A DNA stretch of 64,000 nt. Source: Streptomyces sp. Ag109_O5-1. GTDB taxonomy: Bacteria > Actinomycetota > Actinomycetes > Streptomycetales > Streptomycetaceae. A model generated the notes under the pieces. That model searched no databases and was not told where the DNA came from. It saw only the letters and a program-made list of their open reading frames with translations. How positions within the stretch are numbered: the stretch's first letter is position 1; every line of letters begins with the position of its first letter. Of the stretch, positions 44,005 through 51,882 are shown in pieces. The stretch lies in NCBI RefSeq assembly GCF_003814875.1, contig NZ_RKQF01000001.1, forward strand, positions 3,596,001 through 3,660,000, written 5' to 3'. The translations under genes and the position numbers were made by a program.

Positions 44005-44463
44005 ATGACCCAGATCAGCCGCCAGATCGCCCTCGACACACAGCCCCGCCGCATCCAACGCCGCCGACTCAAGGGCTGGCGCGCACCGGCCGGCGCCGTC
44101 TACGTCGGCCGCGGTAGCCGCTGGGGCAACCCGTGCACGCAGGTGCGGATGCCCGCCCTCGACGGCTCCGAGTGGGAGCGCGAGGGCCGTCTCGGGAAGG
44201 CGTCCGGCCAGTACCACGCGTTCGTGCACCCGGACAAGACGGTGACCTCGCACCTGGTGCAGGACGCCACTCGGGAGCAGGCCGTGGCCATGTTCCGGGA
44301 GTGGGTCGACCTGATGCCCAGGCTGGCCGCCGCGGCGCGTGCTGAGCTCCGTGGCCGGGACCTCATGTGCTGGTGCCCGCTCGTGGACGACGAGGGCAAT
44401 CCGGTGCCGTGTCACGCGGACGTGCTGCTGGAGCTGGCGAACGAGCCCGGCCGCGAGCCGTGA
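44005..44463 (+). CDS. DUF4326 protein
   Basis: This 152-aa protein matches DUF4326: GAVYVGRGSRWGNPC, EQAVAMFREWVDLM, LRGRDLMCWCPLVDDEGN and CHADVLLELANE. The family is common in phages and has no settled function; conserved Cys/His suggest metal binding. A G-poor A/C-rich leader (43920-44003) precedes it. Its stop overlaps the Lsr2-like gene. Confidence 0.88.
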   Translation: MTQISRQIALDTQPRRIQRRRLKGWRAPAGAVYVGRGSRWGNPCTQVRMPALDGSEWEREGRLGKASGQYHAFVHPDKTVTSHLVQDATREQAVAMFREWVDLMPRLAAAARAELRGRDLMCWCPLVDDEGNPVPCHADVLLELANEPGREP

Positions 44464-44969
44464 CCATCGCCGCGTTCCGCGCCCTCCTCGACGAGATCGA
44501 CACCCAAGGCGGCCCCGAGGCCGCCCGCACGAATCGCCTCCACCTCCCCGACGAAGGGACCGAACCCGTGAACACCACCGTCCATGCGGCCCAGGCCGCC
44601 AACTCCGACCAGCTGCCCGTCGGCAAGCTCCTCGCGTGGGGTGACGCCCACCTCGACCCGGAGATCCAGGACCAGGCCGCCCGCGCCCGCGCCGCCCTCG
44701 TAGGCCTGCGCCAGCGGTACGCCGCCGACCAGGAGCTGACCGCCATTACCACCGAGGCCGAGCAGCTGGAGAAGCGGCTTGCCGAACTCCGGGCCCGGGA
44801 GCAGGAGCTGGCGCCGGCGAAGAAACCGCGGAAGAAGACGCCGCTCGACTACGACGCGGGGGTTGTGCGGGCGTGGGCGCGTGAGCAGGGCGTTGCGTGC
44901 CCGGAGCGGGGGCGGGTGCCGAAGGCGGTGCTGGAGGCGTGGCGGGAGTCGTTGCCGCAGTCCGCGTGA
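44460..44969 (+). CDS. Protein with Lsr2-like DNA-binding C-terminus
   Basis: The GTG at 44460 gives 169 residues; a GTG at 44568 with an upstream GAAGGGA is an alternative. The middle is a coiled coil (LTAITTEAEQLEKRLAELRA). The C-terminus, VVRAWAREQGVACPERGRVP then KAVLEAWRE, matches the AT-hook-like DNA-binding domain of Lsr2 (RGR motif). Lsr2 silences foreign AT-rich DNA; a phage copy could mimic or counter the host protein. That role is inference. A hairpin follows. Confidence 0.75.
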   Translation: MTIAAFRALLDEIDTQGGPEAARTNRLHLPDEGTEPVNTTVHAAQAANSDQLPVGKLLAWGDAHLDPEIQDQAARARAALVGLRQRYAADQELTAITTEAEQLEKRLAELRAREQELAPAKKPRKKTPLDYDAGVVRAWAREQGVACPERGRVPKAVLEAWRESLPQSA

Positions 44970-44978
44970 CCACGAGCA

Positions 44979-45009
44979 CGGCCGCCCGCGCTGGTATCGC
45001 GGGCGGCCG
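44979..45009 (+). terminator. Hairpin after the Lsr2-like gene
   Basis: CGGCCGCCCGCG (44979-44990) and CGCGGGCGGCCG (44998-45009) form a perfect 12-bp stem with a 7-nt loop. Confidence 0.6.
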
Positions 45010-45046
45010 GCCAGACCGATCCCATCACACGACCAGGAGCCACACC

Positions 45047-45913
45047 ATGACCGACCGATCCACGGGCCCGCGCTGCGGGAACAACCCGAACACCCGCCTC
45101 ACACCCGGCGACCGGAAGGCCGTCGACGACTTCAAGGCCCGCCTCGCCCTCCAGGCCGCCGCGAAGCCGTACATCGAGAGTGCGGCATGGGTCGACTTCG
45201 ACCCCCTGATGGAGGTCATCGCCGCCACCGTGTGGGGGCACTGCGCCCGCGATGACGCGGAGATGCCGCAGCTGGTGCGTGATGATCCGCGCACGATCGC
45301 TGCGTTCGCTGCTGCTGTGGCCCGTGCGCACGCTGCTGCTGCGCCGGCGGCCGCGACCGACCAGACCGCGCTCCGCGACCGCATCGCCGACGCCCTCCGC
45401 GTCCACTACCACTGCCCCGGCGACCTCGACCCCGACGGGCCCATCCCCTGCGCCTGCGGCTGGATGGACCCGGGCCCGGACGCCACGCACGAGACGGACT
45501 TCGACGCGCACATGGCGGATGTGGTGCTGGGGGTGCTCACCGGCTCGGTGCCCCCGCCTACTGACCCGGCTGAACGCCACGGCCGGTACGCGCAGGCCGT
45601 TCGCGCGGCGGCGGACACCGCGTACGGGAACAGCCCGTTCTACGACGCGGTCACCGCCGCCGTCATCGCCGTCGCGGACGCCGAGCAGGCCGAGCTGCGC
45701 CGCGACCGTGACCTCGCTATCGCCCACGACCGTCAGCCGTACCCGACCGCGTGGGCCTACGAGCAGGCCTGCAAGGCACTCCGCCGCAAGACCGAGGCGA
45801 TCGAGAGGGTGCGCGCCCTGCATGCCCCTGACGGGAACGGCGAATGCCAGCACTGCCATCACAGCGCACCGTGCCCGACCGTGCAGGGTCTGGACGACGG
45901 GCCGCGCCCGTGA
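45047..45913 (+). CDS. Hypothetical phage protein with Cys/His clusters
   Basis: A 288-aa protein starting at ATG 45047 behind CAGGAG. The centre has YHCPGDLDPDGPIPCACGW and the C-terminus CQHCHHSAPC, both possible zinc sites; the remainder is helical and Ala-rich. No family was recognised. Its stop overlaps a small membrane gene. Confidence 0.65.
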   Translation: MTDRSTGPRCGNNPNTRLTPGDRKAVDDFKARLALQAAAKPYIESAAWVDFDPLMEVIAATVWGHCARDDAEMPQLVRDDPRTIAAFAAAVARAHAAAAPAAATDQTALRDRIADALRVHYHCPGDLDPDGPIPCACGWMDPGPDATHETDFDAHMADVVLGVLTGSVPPPTDPAERHGRYAQAVRAAADTAYGNSPFYDAVTAAVIAVADAEQAELRRDRDLAIAHDRQPYPTAWAYEQACKALRRKTEAIERVRALHAPDGNGECQHCHHSAPCPTVQGLDDGPRP

Positions 45914-46182
45914 GCAACGCACAGCTGATCGCCGACGCAATCGACACCCTCATCACCCTCGGCTGGGCCGCACTCGCCTGGCTCGCCGTCCTCGCCGCAG
46001 CCGTCACGGTCGTGCTGTTCGCCGGAACCGCCGTCGGGGCATGGGCCGTATCCGCCGTGTGGCGGCGCACGGTCGGCCCGTCCTGGGCGCGCGGACGCCT
46101 CCGCGCCCGAATCCTCGCCCGCACCCGCGTCAGGCGCTCCAGCAGGCGCACAGCCGCCCAGGACTACCGGGAGGCAGCCTGA
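45910..46182 (+). CDS. Small membrane protein
   Basis: A 90-aa protein from GTG 45910 with one long hydrophobic helical hairpin (LITLGWAALAWLAVLAAAV, VLFAGTAVGAWAVSAVW) and a basic tail. Overlaps both neighbours. Confidence 0.6.
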   Translation: MSNAQLIADAIDTLITLGWAALAWLAVLAAAVTVVLFAGTAVGAWAVSAVWRRTVGPSWARGRLRARILARTRVRRSSRRTAAQDYREAA

Positions 46183-46514
46183 TGCCACCCCGCCTCGCCC
46201 AAGACCTCCCCATCTCCCGCATCGTCGGCGCCCACATCCACGCGCTACGCACCGAACGCGGCTGGTCCCTCCGCGAACTCGGCCGCCAAGCCGGAGCAGC
46301 AGGCAAACCCATCGGCTACGCCACCGTCGGCCGCATCGAACGCAACCGCGACCCCAGCCGACCGGCCGTCGCCGTCATCGTCGATGACCTCGTCTTCCTC
46401 GCAGGCGTGTTCGCGGTGCGGCCCGAGCAACTGCTCACCGCGCCCGCATGCTTCGCCTGCATGGACCGGCCGCCGGCTGGGTTCTCCTGCCGCAGCTGCG
46501 GGGCCGAAGCGTGA
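46182..46514 (+). CDS. XRE-family HTH regulator with zinc tail
   Basis: A 110-aa protein with an XRE HTH (IVGAHIHALRTERGWSLREL, YATVGRIERNRDPSRPAVAV) and a C-terminal CFACMDRPPAGFSCRSC motif likely to bind zinc. It probably regulates later phage genes. The ATG follows GGGAGG and shares a base with the previous stop. Confidence 0.75.
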   Translation: MPPRLAQDLPISRIVGAHIHALRTERGWSLRELGRQAGAAGKPIGYATVGRIERNRDPSRPAVAVIVDDLVFLAGVFAVRPEQLLTAPACFACMDRPPAGFSCRSCGAEA

Positions 46515-46630
46515 TCGCCCGCGGCATCGCCGTCGGCGTCATCTGCGCCCCGTTCATCTCCGCCGCCCTGCTCGGCCTCAGCCGGGCCGGGCGCGCCCTC
46601 CACACCCGCCTCACCCGAAAGGACAGCTGA
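46511..46630 (+). CDS. Very small membrane protein
   Basis: A 39-aa protein from GTG 46511 with one hydrophobic helix (GIAVGVICAPFISAALLGL) and a basic end. Support is from the GTGA overlap with the XRE gene and the immediate downstream gene. Confidence 0.45.
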   Translation: MIARGIAVGVICAPFISAALLGLSRAGRALHTRLTRKDS

Positions 46631-46631
46631 C

Positions 46632-47072
46632 ATGGGCTGGTCCAGCGCCAACGAGATCTTCAACCCCGTCGCCCGCTCCCTCCAAGAAGCCGGCGTCTCC
46701 GACCAGACGAAGCGGAAGGTCCTCGGCGACCTCATCGGCGGCCTCCAGGACGGCGACTGGGACACCGAAGACGAGTCCCTGGAGCAGTTCCTCGACGACC
46801 CCGCGATCATCGCCGCGTTCCACGACCACACGGTCCACACCCAGGACCGGCGCTGCTGCAGCGCTGTGCATGCCGGCGACCCGCGGGCGCATCTGCTGGC
46901 GATGCGGCACGAGGACGTCACCGAGGACGAGATGGCGGCCGCGGTCGACGCCTTCGCCCACCAGCTCGCCGAGCGGATCCGGGCGACTCGGGACGACACC
47001 AAGGGCGCGGTGCAGGCCACGAAGGTCATGGACTTCGCCGCCGACCTGATCGACCCGGCAGTGACCCGATGA
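46632..47072 (+). CDS. Hypothetical phage protein
   Basis: A 146-aa, acidic, helical protein (MGWSSANEIFNPVARSLQEA) with CCSAVHAGD in the middle. The start codon follows one base after the previous stop and the end overlaps the next gene. This type is widespread in actinophages, but no function is known to me. Confidence 0.65.
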   Translation: MGWSSANEIFNPVARSLQEAGVSDQTKRKVLGDLIGGLQDGDWDTEDESLEQFLDDPAIIAAFHDHTVHTQDRRCCSAVHAGDPRAHLLAMRHEDVTEDEMAAAVDAFAHQLAERIRATRDDTKGAVQATKVMDFAADLIDPAVTR

Positions 47073-47461
47073 CCCGCAGGAAGAAGACCGGCCACCACCG
47101 CAGCGGCGACCCCCGCAAAACCGGCGGCGACATCGCCGGCCCCGGCGGCCCCCACGACCGCAACAGCGTGATCATCGACACCACCAACGCCGTCCTCCTC
47201 GACAACAGCAACGTCTGCCTCGTCGAGACCGCCAACGGCTCCGTGGCCATGGCGATGCTCCTCGAAGGCCGCATCAACAAGACCACCGACCGCGCCCGCA
47301 ACCTGTACCTCCTCAACGGCGACGGCGCAGCCGCGATCATCACCGAACTCCTCGCGCTCGCCCACCGCATCGGGCCCGAGTTCGGCGACCGGCTCATGGC
47401 CCGCATCACACACCTGCTCGACACCGACGCCTTCACCGGCCAGCAAGGAGACCAGTCATGA
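47069..47461 (+). CDS. Hypothetical phage protein
   Basis: A 130-aa protein with a basic N-terminus (MTRRKKTGHHRSGDPRKTGG), beta-rich middle (NAVLLDNSNVCLVETANGSV) and helical C-terminus. Overlaps both neighbours by four bases. Function unknown. Confidence 0.65.
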   Translation: MTRRKKTGHHRSGDPRKTGGDIAGPGGPHDRNSVIIDTTNAVLLDNSNVCLVETANGSVAMAMLLEGRINKTTDRARNLYLLNGDGAAAIITELLALAHRIGPEFGDRLMARITHLLDTDAFTGQQGDQS

Positions 47462-47715
47462 CCGACCGCCACCCCTCCACCACCCACCTGCTGCGCTACT
47501 TCGAGTGGAGCCACCTGCCCGAGCAGCTCCAAGGGTTCAGCCAGCCGTTCGCACAGCTGGCGTACGAACTCGTGGGCTACCTGGACGATGGCCCCGAGCT
47601 GACGGCCGGCCTGCGGAAGCTGCTGGAAGCGAAGGACTGCATCGTCCGCGCCGCCGTCGACCAGATGCGCGACGAGGCGGCGGCCGCCGAGCCGGATGGT
47701 GGCGAGCAGCAGTGA
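47458..47715 (+). CDS. Small protein, possible Acb2-like anti-CBASS
   Basis: An 85-aa helical protein: RYFEWSHLPEQLQGFSQPFA, QLAYELVGYL and LTAGLRKLLEAKDCIVRAA. The pattern of a first helix, a linker and LRKLLEAKDxxVRAA resembles small phage proteins of the Acb2/DUF7681 type, which sequester cyclic oligonucleotides used by CBASS. The resemblance is from memory of the pattern and needs a profile search. It sits among other small accessory genes at the end of the early region. Confidence 0.5.
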   Translation: MTDRHPSTTHLLRYFEWSHLPEQLQGFSQPFAQLAYELVGYLDDGPELTAGLRKLLEAKDCIVRAAVDQMRDEAAAAEPDGGEQQ

Positions 47716-47918
47716 CCGGCCCGTCGTCCACACCCCGGCCGGAGCACACGCCCCGGCCGGGCGTCACCTGGAACACCGAGCTCGTGTCGCTCGGCGAGAT
47801 CGTCGTCGACTGCGACGACGGCGAGTCCCCCTTCGGCTGGCGCGAGCTGCCCGCGCCGTCGGCCACGAACCGCGAGACCCGGCGCGCGGTCGCGCGCGCA
47901 GCACGGAGGAAGAAATGA
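47712..47918 (+). CDS. Small hypothetical protein
   Basis: A 68-aa protein from GTG 47712 with WNTELVSLGEIVVDCDDGES and a basic tail (RAVARAARRKK). Overlaps on both sides. Unknown function. Confidence 0.55.
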   Translation: MTGPSSTPRPEHTPRPGVTWNTELVSLGEIVVDCDDGESPFGWRELPAPSATNRETRRAVARAARRKK

Positions 47919-48712
47919 CCGACCAGCCCAAGCGCATCACCATCGACGCACCCGACGGCCTGACCATCCTCGCCGCCCGGCACCTCGACGCCACGGAAGG
48001 CCGCGTCCAGGTCGGCACCGCGGTGGACACGGCGACCCGGACCGCGATCACCCGCGTGCTCGCCTACGTGGCCAAGGCGCACAACAGCCGTCCCACACCC
48101 ACCGCGGACCGCCGGGCCGAGCCGAGCGCCGAGGCGCGCGAGCTGATGACCCAGCACGACCAGCTCGACCTCGCCAACATGGTCGTCGCCCTCCACAAGC
48201 TCGAAGCCGACGCGCGTGCCGAACGCGACACCGCCCGCCAGCACGCCGCCGCGATCGCAGGCCAACGCGATCGGCTCCGCCAGCGCATGAACGCGCTCGC
48301 TGACCGGTGGGAACACGCGCTCGCCGTCGATAAGCCGTACGCCTGTACTCTGCGCGAGGAGATCTCCTGCGATCCGTACGCGTCTGTGTCCATGGCCGTT
48401 CACCAGTACCGGGCTGACGACGGCGCCCAGAGGTGGGCGGCGCGCTGCTGGGGCACCGAGACCTGCGACGGGTGGCTGTCCCTCGGCCACGACACACAGC
48501 GGTGGGCGGAGATCGTGCGTGACCGGCACGTTGCCGAGGAGCACGCCGCCCTCGACGAGCCCGCACCCGAACCGGCAGCCGAGGACCTGGCCGCCACCAT
48601 CCTCCGCATCCACGCGCTCGCTGAGCAGCATCCAGTCGCCATCCCCACCCACCTTGTAGACGCCGCCCTCGACCAGCCTGCGCCCGAACCAGCAGCGACC
48701 GAGGAGCACTAG
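47915..48712 (+). CDS. Hypothetical coiled-coil phage protein
   Basis: A 265-aa protein starting at ATG 47915 behind GGAGGA. The N-terminus is compact (RITIDAPDGLTILAARHLD), a coiled coil covers about 85-130, a Trp/Cys-rich segment (RWAARCWGTETCDGWLSLG) follows, and the tail is Glu/Pro/Ala-rich with a repeated EPAPEPAA-like motif. No family recognised. Confidence 0.65.
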   Translation: MTDQPKRITIDAPDGLTILAARHLDATEGRVQVGTAVDTATRTAITRVLAYVAKAHNSRPTPTADRRAEPSAEARELMTQHDQLDLANMVVALHKLEADARAERDTARQHAAAIAGQRDRLRQRMNALADRWEHALAVDKPYACTLREEISCDPYASVSMAVHQYRADDGAQRWAARCWGTETCDGWLSLGHDTQRWAEIVRDRHVAEEHAALDEPAPEPAAEDLAATILRIHALAEQHPVAIPTHLVDAALDQPAPEPAATEEH

Positions 48713-48716
48713 CCCC

Positions 48717-49082
48717 ATGGGAACCAACTACTACGTCCACACCCCCGCCTGCGCCAACGCCTGCGAACACTGCTCCGCAAGCGAACAACTCCACCTCGGT
48801 AAGTCCTCGATGGGCTGGCGATTCCTGTTCCAAGCCGAACCCGACTGGCCACGCGAGCAGGCGTACAGCCTGTGGCTGGAGCGCGCGAAGTCTGGGGAGA
48901 TCCGCGACGAGTACGGGCGGGCGACAACCCTTGATGAACTGCTGGCCTTCGTGCAGAAGAAGCAGGACGGGCGCAGCCACGTCGGCATCCGCCCCCAGCT
49001 GTCGAGCGCCCTGTACGCGAGCATGCGCGAGGCCGACTTCGACTGTGGCGGCTACGACTTCTGCGACCGGTACTTCAGCTGA
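48717..49082 (+). CDS. Conserved phage protein, MGTNYY type
   Basis: A 121-aa protein beginning MGTNYYVHTPACANACEHCS, then LHLGKSSMGWRFLFQ and a C-terminal DFDCGGYDFCDRYFS. The CxxxCxxC and C-terminal Cys suggest zinc binding. Proteins with this start are frequent in phages; activity is not known. It is the last gene before a hairpin-rich gap. Confidence 0.72.
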   Translation: MGTNYYVHTPACANACEHCSASEQLHLGKSSMGWRFLFQAEPDWPREQAYSLWLERAKSGEIRDEYGRATTLDELLAFVQKKQDGRSHVGIRPQLSSALYASMREADFDCGGYDFCDRYFS

Positions 49083-49149
49083 CGTGGCATCCTGGTTGCG
49101 GCTCGGCTCCAACCGGCTACGCGGGCGTCCCATTGGCGTGAGACCCCTA

Positions 49150-49189
49150 CCGCCCCGGCTCTCCTCTACTGCGGGAGAGGCCGGGGCGG
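49150..49189 (+). terminator. Terminator hairpin 1
   Basis: CCGCCCCGGCTCTCC pairs with GGGAGAGGCCGGGGCGG with one bulged base, 67 bp after the stop of the 48717 gene. Confidence 0.6.
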
Positions 49190-49208
49190 TCGTGCGTTCA
49201 GACATGGA

Positions 49209-49239
49209 GCGGCCCGCTGCTGAAGGAGCAGCGGGCCGC
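49209..49239 (+). terminator. Terminator hairpin 2
   Basis: GCGGCCCGCTGCT and AGCAGCGGGCCGC form a perfect 13-bp stem with loop GAAGG. Confidence 0.6.
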
Positions 49240-49339
49240 CGCCTCGAAGGGCACCCCTCACGGGGGACCCCGACGCTACGCCCCACCCCGGCCGGAACGG
49301 AACCCCTGCGACGCGGCTTGACACTCGTGTGAGCATGGG

Positions 49340-49430
49340 TGTGCCGTCCGGTCGTACCGCTGCTCCGACCGGGACGGTGCTACTCACAGCAAGAGCCCCG
49401 CCGGTCCAGGCCCGGCGGGGCTCTCGTTCG
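49340..49430 (+). ncRNA. Candidate small RNA
   Basis: A TTGACA hexamer at 49318 is followed by an imperfect stem-loop (49344-49377) and a terminator-like hairpin (49392-49424) trailed by CTCGTTCGTT. The -10 element is not convincing. Tentative. Confidence 0.25.
49392..49424. terminator. Hairpin 3, terminator of the 49438 gene
   Basis: AGAGCCCCGCCGG and CCGGCGGGGCTCT form a 13-bp stem 14 bp past the stop of the minus-strand regulator, and could work in both directions. Confidence 0.65.
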
Positions 49431-49437
49431 TTCAGGG

Positions 49438-50013
49438 CTACGGCACACGCTTCAGCTTCGCGGCGACCGTGGCCGCCTCATGCCACACCTGCGCCCGCTC
49501 CTCCAGATCACGGCGCATCTCTGCCTCCGCCTCCGTCGACAGTTCCTGCGCCTTCACCGTAAGCGCCTCGACCACCTCGGCGACAACAGCCGCTCGGTAG
49601 GCGTCGAGCAGCTTCACCGCGTCATCCCACGGCATGCCGTACGCCTCGGGTACCGGGTGCCACGACGGCGAGGACAGGTCGGACAGGACCGCGATGCGCG
49701 GGTCCACGGTCGTACTCACGGGATCTCCTTGCTGCTGTGGGCGCCGCTTCTTACGCGGCTCCTTGGCGGGCCCCCGACCGGGCTTCCGCGCCTGGATGTA
49801 CGGCGCGAGCAGCTCGTAGGGGAGCATCCGCGTCTTGCCCACGACGCGGTAGTCATTAGGCCCGATCGGCCAGCCAGACTGCGGATCACGAGCCAGCCTG
49901 CGCAGGCCTTCCGCCGTCATGCTCTGGGCGATGCCGTCTCTGACGAGCCGATCGGCAGCCTCGGCGAAGGACAGCATCAGCGGCTGCTCCTCTCCTGGCG
50001 TGTCTTCGGGCAT
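49438..50013 (-). CDS. Putative DNA-binding regulator
   Basis: A 191-aa protein. The N-terminal 75 residues look like a small winged HTH (LSFAEAADRLVRDGIAQSM, TAEGLRRLARDPQSGWPIG, RMLPYELLAPYIQAR). A Lys/Arg-rich hinge (GRGPAKEPRKKRRPQQQ) leads to a helical C-terminus. It faces left, divergent from the 50148 gene, with a perfect 13-bp inverted repeat 15 bp upstream of its start, which suggests autoregulation. Its exact family is not recognised. Confidence 0.65.
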   Translation of the reverse strand: MPEDTPGEEQPLMLSFAEAADRLVRDGIAQSMTAEGLRRLARDPQSGWPIGPNDYRVVGKTRMLPYELLAPYIQARKPGRGPAKEPRKKRRPQQQGDPVSTTVDPRIAVLSDLSSPSWHPVPEAYGMPWDDAVKLLDAYRAAVVAEVVEALTVKAQELSTEAEAEMRRDLEERAQVWHEAATVAAKLKRVP

Positions 50014-50027
50014 GGCTCAGCCTCCCA

Positions 50028-50054
50028 GACTTCTTGCGTTGAACGCAAGAAGTC
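50028..50054. promoter_or_regulatory. 27-bp palindromic operator
   Basis: GACTTCTTGCGTT (50028-50040) and AACGCAAGAAGTC (50042-50054) form a perfect inverted repeat around one G. It lies between two divergent genes. The half-site TTCTTGCG resembles TTCCTTGCG of the repressor operators. Confidence 0.7.
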
Positions 50055-50147
50055 GCTACGTTCGTACAGCACCAACAAGTACGCCCGGCAGGGGGCGCAA
50101 CCCCTGCCGGGCAAGCCATCCACCTGCTTCACCAGGAGAGATGACCA

Positions 50148-50309
50148 ATGCCGGAGTCTACGGCCCAACCCCAAGCACAGCCCAGCCCCCGCACCGAGCC
50201 CACCCCCATCACCGCCGACGCCACCGCCACGCCCGGCGAACTCCTCGCCCGCGCCCAAGCCGACTACGCCAACGCGCACCCCGCCGACCCCGACGGAGGC
50301 GACCAGTAG
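50148..50309 (+). CDS. Small hypothetical protein
   Basis: A 53-aa Pro/Ala/Thr-rich protein (MPESTAQPQAQPSPRTEPTP) with a short C-terminal helix (GELLARAQADYANAHP). AGGAGAG lies seven bases upstream of the ATG. Its TAG shares one base with the next GTG. Confidence 0.55.
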   Translation: MPESTAQPQAQPSPRTEPTPITADATATPGELLARAQADYANAHPADPDGGDQ

Positions 50310-50512
50310 TGGGGCTCCTCGACCGGCTGTTCGGCGACGACCACCAACGCGCCGCGACGAAGTACGAGGGCCGCGAGTCCGCAACCGACCGCGCCGCCCG
50401 GCAACGCCGCCAGTCCCACCGGCGTACCGGCGCCCAGCGCGCCGCCCAACAGGGCCAAGCCTGGGAAGACCGCGACCGCAAACGCCGCGGCACCAGCTTC
50501 TGGACCTGGTAA
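50309..50512 (+). CDS. Small basic protein
   Basis: A 67-aa, strongly basic protein from GTG 50309 (VGLLDRLFGDDHQRAATKYE) ending RRGTSFWTW. Similar small basic proteins occur beside DUF2637 genes. Unknown function. Confidence 0.55.
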   Translation: MGLLDRLFGDDHQRAATKYEGRESATDRAARQRRQSHRRTGAQRAAQQGQAWEDRDRKRRGTSFWTW

Positions 50513-50525
50513 CCCACCCCGATCG

Positions 50526-50570
50526 GCCGGCCCCGCGCGAACCCGTTCCCCCACGGCGCGCGGGGCCGGC
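50526..50570 (+). terminator. Hairpin before the DUF2637 gene
   Basis: GCCGGCCCCGCGCG (50526-50539) pairs perfectly with CGCGCGGGGCCGGC (50557-50570). Confidence 0.6.
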
Positions 50571-50591
50571 TCCTCGCTCCGGAGGAGCACC

Positions 50592-51725
50592 GTGACGACC
50601 CCCACCGGCGACCGCCCCGACCTCACAACCCTGCAGCGCCGACTCATCATCGCCGTCGCCGCCGGAGCCGCCACGATCGCAGCCATCGGATTCGTCGGCT
50701 CCTACGCCGCGGTGCGCCGTCTCGCCGAGGCGAAGCACTTCGGTGGCTTCGCCATGATCTTCCCGATCGGCATCGACGCAGGCATCCTCGTCCTCCTCGC
50801 CCTCGACCTGCTGCTCACCTGGCTGCGGATGCCGCTCGCCATGCTCCGCCACACCGCATGGCTCCTCACCACGGCCACGATCGCGTTCAACGGCGCTGCG
50901 GCATGGCCCGACCCGATCGGCACCGGCATGCACGCCGTGATCCCCGTCCTGTTCGTGGTCGTCGTCGAGGCGGCCCGCCACGCGATCGGCCGGACCGCGG
51001 ACATCACGGCCGGGCGGCACATGGACTCCGTCCGCGTCTCCCGGTGGCTCCTCGACCCGATCTCCACGTTCCGCATGTGGCGGCGCATGAAGCTGTGGGA
51101 GCTGCGTTCCTACGACCAGGTGATCCAGCTGGAGCAGTCCCGGCTCGTCGAGCGGGCCAGGCTGCGAGCGAGGTACGGACGACGCTGGAGGAGCAAGGCC
51201 CCCGTCTCGGCGGTCATGGCCCTGCGACTCACCCGCTACGGGCGCGCCCTGGCTCCGGTGCCCGGCGTCCTCAACATTGAGCCCGACCCGGCTCACACCC
51301 CCGTGAGCCGTGAGCCCGATCCGGTTGAGCCTGAGCCGGTCGACTACGAGACGACCGTCCACACCGCCCTCGGTGTCGCCGGGGGCGAGCCGCGCCCAGC
51401 GTTGGCCGACCCGATCCAACTGGCCGCCATCACCTCCGGAACCCCCGCTGACCTGCCCGTCTCACGTGAGCCGGTCTTGAGCCCGGCCGAGCCCATCACC
51501 GTGAGCCGTCCCGAGCCGAGCCCTGAGCCGGTCGGTGAAGGGGGTGAGCCGGCCGACGACGAGATCGAGCAGCAGATCACCACGCTGGCTCACCGGCTGA
51601 GGTCCGGCGAGCGGCTCACCAAGACCACCGCGGCTCAACTCCTCGGCGTGAGCCCGGCCACCGCGGGCCGTCGGCTCAAGGACGCCCGCGCCCGCATCGG
51701 AGAAGGAACGGGGAACTATCTGTGA
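50592..51725 (+). CDS. DUF2637 membrane protein with C-terminal HTH
   Basis: A 377-aa protein from GTG 50592 behind GGAGGAG. The first 130 residues contain four membrane helices of the DUF2637 type (LIIAVAAGAATIAAIGFVGS, PIGIDAGILVLLALDLLLTW, HAVIPVLFVVVVEAARHAIG). A long Pro/Glu-rich linker leads to a HTH (TAAQLLGVSPATAGRRLKDAR). DUF2637 proteins occur in actinobacterial conjugative elements and phages. The link between membrane and DNA binding is unexplained. Confidence 0.82.
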   Translation: MTTPTGDRPDLTTLQRRLIIAVAAGAATIAAIGFVGSYAAVRRLAEAKHFGGFAMIFPIGIDAGILVLLALDLLLTWLRMPLAMLRHTAWLLTTATIAFNGAAAWPDPIGTGMHAVIPVLFVVVVEAARHAIGRTADITAGRHMDSVRVSRWLLDPISTFRMWRRMKLWELRSYDQVIQLEQSRLVERARLRARYGRRWRSKAPVSAVMALRLTRYGRALAPVPGVLNIEPDPAHTPVSREPDPVEPEPVDYETTVHTALGVAGGEPRPALADPIQLAAITSGTPADLPVSREPVLSPAEPITVSRPEPSPEPVGEGGEPADDEIEQQITTLAHRLRSGERLTKTTAAQLLGVSPATAGRRLKDARARIGEGTGNYL

Positions 51726-51880
51726 GCCTCTTCTGGCCCCTGGCCGCGCTCCTCGGCGCGGCCGGCCTCCACGCCATAGCACCCCGCCGCGCCCCGCTCC
51801 TCTACCTCGGCCCCGCCGCCTGCACCGTCGCCCTCATCACCCTCGCCGTCGCCTACGTCGCGGCCGTCTGGAGTCACTGA
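51722..51880 (+). CDS. Very small membrane protein
   Basis: A 52-aa protein from GTG 51722 with two hydrophobic helices (WPLAALLGAAGLHAIAP and AACTVALITLAVAYVAAVW). It overlaps the DUF2637 stop and ends two bases before the next start. Confidence 0.55.
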   Translation: MSLFWPLAALLGAAGLHAIAPRRAPLLYLGPAACTVALITLAVAYVAAVWSH

Positions 51881-51882
51881 CC

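Larger units (their letters stand above)
49083..49437. other. Gene-free gap with three strong hairpins
   Basis: No coding gene is supported. Three hairpins lie at 49150-49189 (one bulge), 49209-49239 (13-bp stem) and 49392-49424 (13-bp stem). A TTGACA at 49318-49323 and a stem-loop at 49344-49377 precede the third hairpin, which could delimit a small RNA. Confidence 0.6.

Noticed and set aside
49197..49330. tRNA gene in the hairpin-rich gap
   Set aside because: Stems here are simple terminator-like hairpins; no cloverleaf, T-loop or acceptor pairing could be built.
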